Shown piece by piece: positions 57,000 to 64,000 of a stretch of 64,000 bases of DNA. The stretch covers positions 558,001-622,000 of the forward strand of contig CP079860.1 of the NCBI GenBank assembly GCA_019339365.1, read 5' to 3'. Every line of letters begins with the position of its first letter. Position 1 is the first letter of the stretch. The translations under genes and the position numbers were made by a program. The notes beneath the pieces were generated by a model. The model had not been told where the DNA came from. It was given only the letters and a program-made list of their open reading frames with translations, and ran no database searches. Source of the DNA: Vibrio neptunius (GTDB lineage Bacteria; Pseudomonadota; Gammaproteobacteria; Enterobacterales; Vibrionaceae).

Positions 57000-58844
57000 A
57001 TGTTTAAGAAATTTGAAGGATTCACAAAACCTTTTCCCGATGAAGAACCCTCTCAACCACCGAGTGGGATCTTTGCTTTCTGTCGCTATTACACTCGTGG
57101 ATTTGAGATCCCTCTGATCCTGATGTCATTAATGGCCACTGTGGTTGCGATAGTCGAAGTGTCACTATTTGGTGCAATGGGCAACCTAGTTGACTGGCTA
57201 TCGACCAGCAACCCGAACACCTTCTGGCAAGAAAACCAGTCACAGCTAATGCTGTATGGTGGCTTACTACTTATAGTGATGCCCATCTTGGTCGTCGCGT
57301 ATTCTCTTTTGGTCCACCAAACATTGCTCGGCAACTACCCAATGTCGATTCGCTGGCTCGCGCATCGCTATCTGCTCAAACAAAGCCTGAACTTCTATCA
57401 GGACGATTTTGCAGGCCGTGTTGCAACCAAAGTGATGCAAACTTCTCTGGCCGTGCGTGAAACGGTGATGAAAACGATGGACGTTTTCGTTTATGTCTCG
57501 GTGTATTTTACCGCGATTGTCGTGCTTTTAGCGCAGGCTGACTGGCGTTTAATGATCCCAATGGTGATCTGGCTACTGTGTTATGTCTGCATTCAAATAT
57601 ACTTCGTTCCTAAGTTGAAGCAGGTCGCGTCAGAGCAAGCCGATGCACGTTCGACCATGACAGGCCGTATCGTCGATAGCTACACCAACATTGCGACCGT
57701 TAAATTATTCTCCCACAGCAAACGGGAAACGGTGTACGCAGAAAACGGCATGCGCGGCTTTCTTGATACCGTTTATCGCCAGATGCGTTTAGTGACTGGT
57801 TTTGACGTCGCTGTTGAGATAACCAACTACCTCCTGGTCTTCACCATAGGTGCATTGTCTATTTATCTATGGATGGACAACTCGATCAGCATTGGTGCCA
57901 TCGCTATTGCGATTGCTCTGGCTCTACGTATTAACGGCATGTCGATGTGGATCATGTGGGAAGTAGGGGCTCTGTTTGAAAACATGGGAACCGTAGTCGA
58001 TGGTATGAAAACACTCTCAAAACCCATTGATATTCAAGACAAAGATAATGCTAAGCCTCTTAAAGTTGAGCACGGTGGGATCGAGTTTGACAATGTTAGC
58101 TTCCATTATGGCGACGAAAACAAAGGAGTGATCAGCCACCTCAACCTGAATATTAAGCCAGGGGAAAAAGTCGGTTTGGTGGGTCGCTCCGGTGCAGGTA
58201 AATCCACCTTGGTCAATCTGCTTTTGCGTTTCCATGATGTTGAGAGCGGCAACATCAAGATCGATGGTCAGGTGATTTCTGATGTCACTCAAGATTCTCT
58301 GCGCAGCAATATCGGTATGGTGACGCAAGATACATCCCTGTTGCATCGTTCGATTCGCGACAACATCCTTTATGGTAACCCTGATGCCAGCGAAGAGGAT
58401 CTGTTACGTGCGACTAAACAAGCCCATGCACACGAGTTCATCGAGACGCTCAATGACCCATTTGGCAACAAAGGCTACGATGCTCAAGTAGGTGAGCGAG
58501 GCGTGAAGTTGTCTGGCGGTCAAAGACAGCGAATTGCAATCTCGCGAGTATTACTCAAAGATGCGCCATTATTGATTCTGGATGAAGCAACTTCTGCACT
58601 GGATTCAGAAGTAGAAGCCGCCATTCAAGAAAGTCTCAATGAGCTAATGAAAGGAAAAACCGTTATCGCCATTGCACACCGCTTATCCACCATCGCTGCA
58701 ATGGATCGTCTAATTGTCTTGGATAAAGGCCAAATTGTTGAACAAGGTACTCATCAGGAACTGATTCAAAACAAAGGGATTTATGCCCAGCTGTGGGCCC
58801 ACCAAACGGGTGGATTCATCGCAGATGATACTGAAGTGGCCTAA
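57000..58844 (+). CDS. ABC exporter, fused permease and ATPase
   Basis: A 614-residue half-transporter of the multidrug/lipid-A exporter type. The N-terminal domain has six membrane helices (IPLILMSLMATVVAIVEVSL, LMLYGGLLLIVMPILVVAYS). The C-terminal ATPase has GLVGRSGAGKSTLVNLLLRF (Walker A), VTQDTSLLHRSIRDNILYG (Q-loop), KLSGGQRQRIAISRVLL (signature), PLLILDEATSALDSE (Walker B) and IAHRLSTI (H-loop). It acts as a dimer. The start at 57000 follows AAGGCGAG; in-frame codons to 56898 are unlike the family. It marks the last core gene before the mobile island. Substrate unknown. Confidence 0.93.
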   Translation: MFKKFEGFTKPFPDEEPSQPPSGIFAFCRYYTRGFEIPLILMSLMATVVAIVEVSLFGAMGNLVDWLSTSNPNTFWQENQSQLMLYGGLLLIVMPILVVAYSLLVHQTLLGNYPMSIRWLAHRYLLKQSLNFYQDDFAGRVATKVMQTSLAVRETVMKTMDVFVYVSVYFTAIVVLLAQADWRLMIPMVIWLLCYVCIQIYFVPKLKQVASEQADARSTMTGRIVDSYTNIATVKLFSHSKRETVYAENGMRGFLDTVYRQMRLVTGFDVAVEITNYLLVFTIGALSIYLWMDNSISIGAIAIAIALALRINGMSMWIMWEVGALFENMGTVVDGMKTLSKPIDIQDKDNAKPLKVEHGGIEFDNVSFHYGDENKGVISHLNLNIKPGEKVGLVGRSGAGKSTLVNLLLRFHDVESGNIKIDGQVISDVTQDSLRSNIGMVTQDTSLLHRSIRDNILYGNPDASEEDLLRATKQAHAHEFIETLNDPFGNKGYDAQVGERGVKLSGGQRQRIAISRVLLKDAPLLILDEATSALDSEVEAAIQESLNELMKGKTVIAIAHRLSTIAAMDRLIVLDKGQIVEQGTHQELIQNKGIYAQLWAHQTGGFIADDTEVA

Positions 58845-58917
58845 GTGACTGATTTATATAAAAGTTAAGTAAGTTGAATAGTGGCGATATACTGACAATA
58901 ACCGACTAAAACCGAGG

Positions 58918-59988
58918 TTAATTGACAGTTGTCGCCATTTTGTCGCCACTTTTTAACGACTCGTTTTCGAGGGGATTAAGCTCAACAGCCTGCATAAGAT
59001 GGTCTGGTGAGAAGTGCGCATAAGCCATGGTTTGTTCAATCTTACTATGACCTAGAATACGCTGCAGTACCAAAATGTCCCCTCCATTCATCATAAAGTG
59101 ACTGGCGAACGTGTGTCGCAATATATGCGTCGCTTGCCCACTTGGAACATGCTCTGGCAAGGCACGTTTCACACACTCCCAAGCCGCATAGTAAGTCACG
59201 TCAAATACGGCTGACTCACTCACCGCAACATCGAGTAGTTCACGATATAAAGCGCGAGATATTGGAACAGAGCGGTTCTTTTTGCCTTTGGTTTCTGTAA
59301 ACAGCAATTTGTACTGGCTGACCTGAGAACACTTCAACTTTAGAGCCTCACCTATTCTCGCCCCTGTCGCTAGACATACTTTGCAAGCCACACAGATTTG
59401 CCCAGCTGAAGGGCTGTTATCGCAGCGCACACGCTCGAGAAACGGGGTTATTTGTTCTTTGGTTAAATACGCTAACTCTCGCTGACTACTCGCGACCAGT
59501 TCAATATCGGCCAATGGGTTGGGCATGTCCCAACGTTCGTACTTAATGAGCTTATTGAACATCGCCCGTAAGGTTTTGAGCTCGATATTATGAGTGGTGG
59601 CAGATATGACGATATCTGGCCTTGTTGGGTGGTGACTAACGCGGTTAGCTCGATAGTGAAGATAATCGTTAGCCGTAAATAAACGGGCAAGTGGATTACC
59701 AAGCATCCGTATGGTTTTTTCCATCACATCATAGGAGACTTTACCCGTTTTCACAGTATGCCCATGAACTTGCCACCAGGTATCGAGTAAGTCTTGCAAA
59801 CGGCGGTGATCGGTTTTCTTACCTAACCAGGGCTTGTCGTCTATTTCCTTCATCGTAAATAGCTCAAAAGACTTGGCCTCCCCTTTGGTGGCAAACTTCT
59901 TACGAACACGCTTGCCGCCTCGCCCTTGAGGGTAACATTCACATAGCCACGGTTTTTTTGAGCCGTCTTTTAGGTTACGAATAGACAT
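58918..59988 (-). CDS. Tyrosine-type phage/island integrase
   Basis: A 356-residue tyrosine recombinase. A DUF3596-like Arm domain at the N-terminus (SIRNLKDGSKKPWLCECYPQ), a core-binding domain, then the catalytic domain with ATGARIGEALKL (Arg), THILRHTFASH (HxxR) and LGHSKIEQTMAYAHF (nucleophile Tyr). All active-site residues are present. The start at 59988 is the conserved MSIRNL; upstream frame is open. A near-consensus LexA box lies 17 bases upstream. It lies at the left end of an accessory island running to the right window edge. A second, truncated copy of its 5' end is at 60520-60586. Confidence 0.9.
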   Translation of the reverse strand: MSIRNLKDGSKKPWLCECYPQGRGGKRVRKKFATKGEAKSFELFTMKEIDDKPWLGKKTDHRRLQDLLDTWWQVHGHTVKTGKVSYDVMEKTIRMLGNPLARLFTANDYLHYRANRVSHHPTRPDIVISATTHNIELKTLRAMFNKLIKYERWDMPNPLADIELVASSQRELAYLTKEQITPFLERVRCDNSPSAGQICVACKVCLATGARIGEALKLKCSQVSQYKLLFTETKGKKNRSVPISRALYRELLDVAVSESAVFDVTYYAAWECVKRALPEHVPSGQATHILRHTFASHFMMNGGDILVLQRILGHSKIEQTMAYAHFSPDHLMQAVELNPLENESLKSGDKMATTVN

Positions 59989-60004
59989 ATCAATACCAAG
60001 AAAA

Positions 60005-60024
60005 TACTGTATATAAAAACAGTA
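60005..60024 (-). promoter_or_regulatory. LexA (SOS) box of the integrase
   Basis: TACTGTATATAAAAACAGTA matches the enterobacterial LexA consensus TACTGTATATATATACAGTA at 18 of 20 bases, with the essential CTG-N10-CAG intact. It ends 17 bases before the integrase start, so LexA would block transcription until DNA damage. Confidence 0.85.
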
Positions 60025-60231
60025 CGGCATTGTCGTTAGTTTTTCAATGTGCGGTAGGATGGCGCCTATACACTTTTGATGAAAGGTCTAAGTCTGCCCC
60101 AGAAGATTGGCTCGGTAATAAGTGATACATTAGAATGAAGCAGATCTTTGTTGCTCTGCCTTTTACTCCCCTACACTAACATTAAGATAAGCACACCGAC
60201 TTGATAACGTGAGTCTATCTAGGAGGTATTG

Positions 60232-60429
60232 ATGAGTTGGATTATGGACATTTTCCGAAACTTCTTTGGTAAACAGAATACCACGAAGCGCGATTACCCA
60301 ATGCTGAAAATGGTTAACCCAGATCGTGTGGTAATGGATATGAAAGCATTCCGTAAAAGCAAAACTGCGCAAGAACAAGCCAAAGCTGCCAGAGAAGGCT
60401 ATTTAAAAGACAATAAAGTGCAGGCATGA
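60232..60429 (+). CDS. Small basic protein of unknown function
   Basis: A 65-residue protein (MSWIMDIFRNFFGKQNTTKR at the N-terminus), amphipathic start and Lys/Ala-rich helical tail. It has an excellent AGGAGG ribosome site five bases before the ATG and a strong terminator 22 bases after the stop, so it is a genuine monocistronic gene. It lies between the intact integrase and the integrase relic and may be carried by one of the elements. No family recognised. Confidence 0.7.
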   Translation: MSWIMDIFRNFFGKQNTTKRDYPMLKMVNPDRVVMDMKAFRKSKTAQEQAKAAREGYLKDNKVQA

Positions 60430-60450
60430 CATTGCACACCATAATTTCTA

Positions 60451-60476
60451 AAGAAGGAGCCTAGTGGCTCCTTCTT
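60451..60476 (+). terminator. Terminator of the small island gene
   Basis: An 11-base perfect stem AAGAAGGAGCC / GGCTCCTTCTT with a four-base loop, shortly after the 65-residue gene. Confidence 0.85.
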
Positions 60477-60519
60477 ACCGAATCAGCGAAAGTTGTAGTG
60501 CCTGTTCTTTGTATGCTTA

Positions 60520-60586
60520 GCCCTTGATGGTAACATTCACATAGCCACGGCTTTTTTGACCCGTCTTCTAAGTTTCGAATAGACAT
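60520..60586 (-). pseudogene. Integrase relic (5' end only)
   Basis: The first 22 or so codons of a second integrase, closely matching 59922-59988. It reads the conserved MSIRN start, SKKPWLCEC-type residues and then CYHQG before similarity ends. It also keeps the upstream TATCAACACCAA stretch. Everything after the Arm-domain start is gone. It shows that a related element inserted or recombined here before, or that the element is a tandem remnant. Confidence 0.8.
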
Positions 60587-60602
60587 ATCAACACCAACAA
60601 AC

Positions 60603-60620
60603 ACCGCATGTATATGCGGT
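60603..60620 (-). promoter_or_regulatory. Operator-like palindrome of the integrase relic
   Basis: ACCGCAT-GTAT-ATGCGGT, an 18-base perfect palindrome at the position (17 bases before the ATG) that holds the LexA box in the intact integrase. It is unlike LexA and suggests a different repressor for the second element. Confidence 0.6.
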
Positions 60621-60704
60621 ATTTGTTTGGGTGAAGTTTTTCAATCTTCTAGTTAGATATAAGTGCACAATTGCAGCTACAGAGTATTGCTAGCTAACCA
60701 CACA

Positions 60705-61970
60705 TTACGTAGCCACTGTACCATCGCTGACATAGTGTTTTTGTCCATTCGATATGCTAAGTAAAATCGCTCTATCTAGTGCGTTTTCAGTTAACTCTAA
60801 TTGCGTTTTGGCCTGTTGTTTCAGTGAAAAAACATCGATACATGAACCTGCTTTCTCAAGATTGACAGCAAGGTAAATCCCATTAGACGAGGAAGCACCT
60901 ATTTCACCAATTAAAAGATAACCTAGCCGCAAGACATCACTTTGATCTAAAGAACTCACTGTATGTTCTCCTGCATCTTTTTTTTCCAGTCCAAAGAGGC
61001 TGTATGACATGATACTCAAGAATCTTTGAATTAAGTTGATGCTCTCTCAGAACTTTCTCTGCAGTAACCACGTAAGTTTCAAAAACTCTCTCCAACTCAC
61101 TTTCTGTAAGTAATGGGGATTCATCATTAGATTTATACTGCCTTAACACCGATACTACTATTTCAGATACAAATGGCAGTAGGGCTAGATTATTGATAGC
61201 GCTCTCTAATAGCTTTACTTTATCATCCTCACCCATTCGGATCACTTTATTGACAAGCCTACACATGGCTTTATGGTTGCTAATACTTACAAACATATCG
61301 CTAAAAAGATCGCTATGCTGATCGAATAAATTTTCTTTCATCAGAACATCTGCCAAGACATTCAGATTCTCCAAATAATGCCAAGAGTTGTATTTTCGAC
61401 TTTCAAGCTGAAAAGTATATAGTTCTAAAAATCGAGAAATCGCATTATCATCTATCGCACTTTCCAAGACATCCAGATTTGATTCAGCATCATCAATAAA
61501 TTTACGAACACCCTCATCGGAGAACAAACCTCTAGGTGTAGAAATATGCAGCGCTGTTGATAACCGATCAATACTATCAATACGCCCTGCCGCGTCTGCA
61601 TCACTCACCCCATAAAATTTATATTGAAAATGCCGTTCTATAGATGGGAAAACTTCCCCTAAAAGTCCCTCTATTGGATTGTTATCTGGCATATTCATTT
61701 CTTTGTAAATATTAGTACGCCAAACCTTAGCTTCTTTCAGTGCATGTTTTTTTTCATCACTGTTAAACCGAATATTTTTGCCGTTGTGGTGATTCGTGTA
61801 CGTATATGGTTCATTTTTAATATGTTCGTAAACTTTGTTGCACTTAGTAGCAAGAACCGAAAGTATGAACAAATCGGTTGTACTAACCTCATGTTTCACA
61901 ATTTGATAGACGAACTTAAAATGATTCATCGTACGTTTCACATCACGAGGAGTCTCTAGTATTTGCTTTA
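60705..61970 (-). pseudogene. KAP-family P-loop NTPase, C-terminal part (separated by IS3)
   Basis: The C-terminal half of the KAP NTPase whose N-terminal half is at 63206-64000. Removing the IS and one TTA duplication makes one frame across the junction: YHKYI from the far side continues as KQILETPRDVKRTMNHFKFV, the classic KAP 'PRDVKR' segment. About 310 further residues follow, mostly helical. The frame then ends at 60937; a T8 run at 60978-60985, if one base shorter, joins it to a 95-residue tail (KKDAGEHTVSSLDQSDVLRL) ending at 60705. That tail could instead be a separate small gene starting at 61010, but no ribosome site was seen. Interrupted, hence probably inactive. Confidence 0.8.
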
Positions 61971-61999
61971 TGTAGTGGTTTAATGATCCCGGACACCAA
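61971..61999. repeat. IS3 left terminal inverted repeat
   Basis: 29 bases beginning TGTAGTGGT; pairs with the reverse complement of 63177-63205 at about 21 of 29 positions. Confidence 0.85.
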
Positions 62000-62037
62000 A
62001 TTAGGTGGTAAAGTCTCCACCATACATGAGGTGTTCA

Positions 62038-63197
<1,160 letters not shown>

Positions 63198-63205
63198 CCA
63201 CTACA

Positions 63206-64000
63206 TTATGTATTTGTGATAAATATAAGTAAACCTTTCACCATCATCTTCATAATGTTCAAACGTGAAGTCAGACCCTAATTGCTCAAAGGCTAAGTCA
63301 ACCAAGGCATTCAAATCATCTTTAGTGATCAGTGGGACTGGCAATCTTAATTGAACAATCTTGTCAATATACTGAGTTGCATTGCTGACATTATGCGCAG
63401 CGAGAACCGACTGAAGATAGTCTGGATCAAAAGCAAGTAAGAATGTAGTTCTTGGAAAATCAGCGATAGCTTTAACTAATCGTAAAACTTGAAAGCATTC
63501 ACTTGGTGTAAGCCGATCAATATCATCCACTATAACAACAATTGGCCTGTCGATTTTACCTAAGCTTTCAGCTACTTTTTTTCTTCTGTGCTTGAATATC
63601 CAGTTTCTTCAATTCTGAAAGCGATTGAGTAGCTTCTCCGACACCTTTAAATATATTTTCAACAAGTGAACCGAAAGGCTCAACACCTGGTATTAGTTTT
63701 ACCACGCTAAAGAGTTTAGAGTAAGAAAGTAATTCTTTAGCTACTTGTAACCCATTTTCAGGATGATTAGCCAACCCTAACTGCGAAGTGAATTGCACCA
63801 AAAAGTCTTCAACCAACGATTTGGGCTTGCCATTAACCCAGGGATTGTACTGAACCACAATAGGTGGCATAGGTAGTTCTTCCAAATTTTGTTTTACAAG
63901 GTTGATGATGGAAGTTTTACCCGCCCCCCAAACACCTTCTATGGAAACAGTTAAACAAGGAGAATTGGCATCTAAAGCTGCAATTTTTGCTAGCGAGCGA
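63206..64000 (-). pseudogene. KAP-family P-loop NTPase, N-terminal part (partial, frameshifted, IS-disrupted)
   Basis: Runs off the right edge. From the edge inward it reads SIEGVWGAGKTSIINLVKQN (Walker A, GxxGxGKT/S), IVVQYNPWVNGKPKSLVEDF, a long loop with hydrophobic segments (LFSVVKLIPGVEPFGSLVEN), then RPIVVIVDDIDRLTPSEC (Walker B, DDIDRL) and TTFLLAFDPDYLQSVLAAHN. This is the KAP family (Kidins220/ARMS and PifA), predicted membrane-associated; PifA excludes phage T7. One extra base in the T7 run at 63576-63582 splits the frame. The IS3 element then interrupts it after YHKYI. The true start lies outside the window. Confidence 0.88.

Noticed and set aside
59950..59958. T7 run in the integrase as another frameshift
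   Set aside because: The run encodes SKK in frame and the protein is intact.
60705..61010. Independent 101-residue gene after the KAP coding region
   Set aside because: No ribosome site; a T8 run in the overlap makes a frameshifted C-terminal tail of KAP more likely. Listed within the KAP entry.

Overview
The window looks like a Vibrio (or close Vibrionaceae) chromosome. The strongest markers are a Qrr quorum-sensing sRNA with its sigma-54 promoter and a LuxO site, a Braun lipoprotein (lpp), Vibrio-type M9 collagenases, a LitR-like/photolyase operon, and many LysR-controlled metabolite exporters. DUF368 (popT) near an amino-acid symporter hints at the second chromosome, but that is a guess.

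Layout. 1-10.3 kb: histidine decarboxylase (runs off the left edge), a TetR/RibD-like divergent pair, LysR-LysE and LysR-PACE efflux pairs, arfB, a phosphoethanolamine-transferase operon with a FAM151-like partner, and a RidA/EamA pair behind a MerR/SoxR-type promoter. 10.4-12.9 kb: two decayed genes lying tail to tail (dihydroorotase-like, aspartoacylase-like), then a broken TPR/DUF218 protein. 13.4-31.2 kb: secretome region with a 2,200-residue repeat lipoprotein, an unknown exported protein, two M9 collagenases, and a sphingomyelinase overlapping a lipase-foldase-like gene. 31.3-42.8 kb: DEAD-box helicase, lpp, an unknown membrane cassette, a broken solute-binding protein, the LitR-like/phr/L,D-transpeptidase operon, deoD, and a zinc-ribbon transposase-like protein. 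42.8-45.9 kb: two overlapping TPR genes, one with a degenerate and one with an intact GGDEF domain. 46-58.9 kb: transporters (EamA, YibI/YibH-like, gltS, DUF368, ABC exporter), the qrr gene, an aminotransferase/BKACE/TAXI cluster and ctlX. 58.9-64 kb: mobile island with a LexA-boxed integrase, a second integrase relic, and a KAP-family P-loop NTPase interrupted by an IS3-family element.

Two points stand out. First, the KAP NTPase reading frame is restored exactly when the 1,235-bp IS and one copy of its TTA duplication are removed, so an apparent set of separate proteins is one interrupted gene of a class that includes phage-exclusion proteins. Second, about a dozen genes carry one-base indels, nearly all in homopolymers (often T7/A7). 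Some of these genes, such as gltS and DUF368, are otherwise well preserved. The assembly may therefore hold systematic homopolymer errors, and the 'pseudogene' labels below should be read with that in mind. No tRNA, rRNA or CRISPR array was seen.
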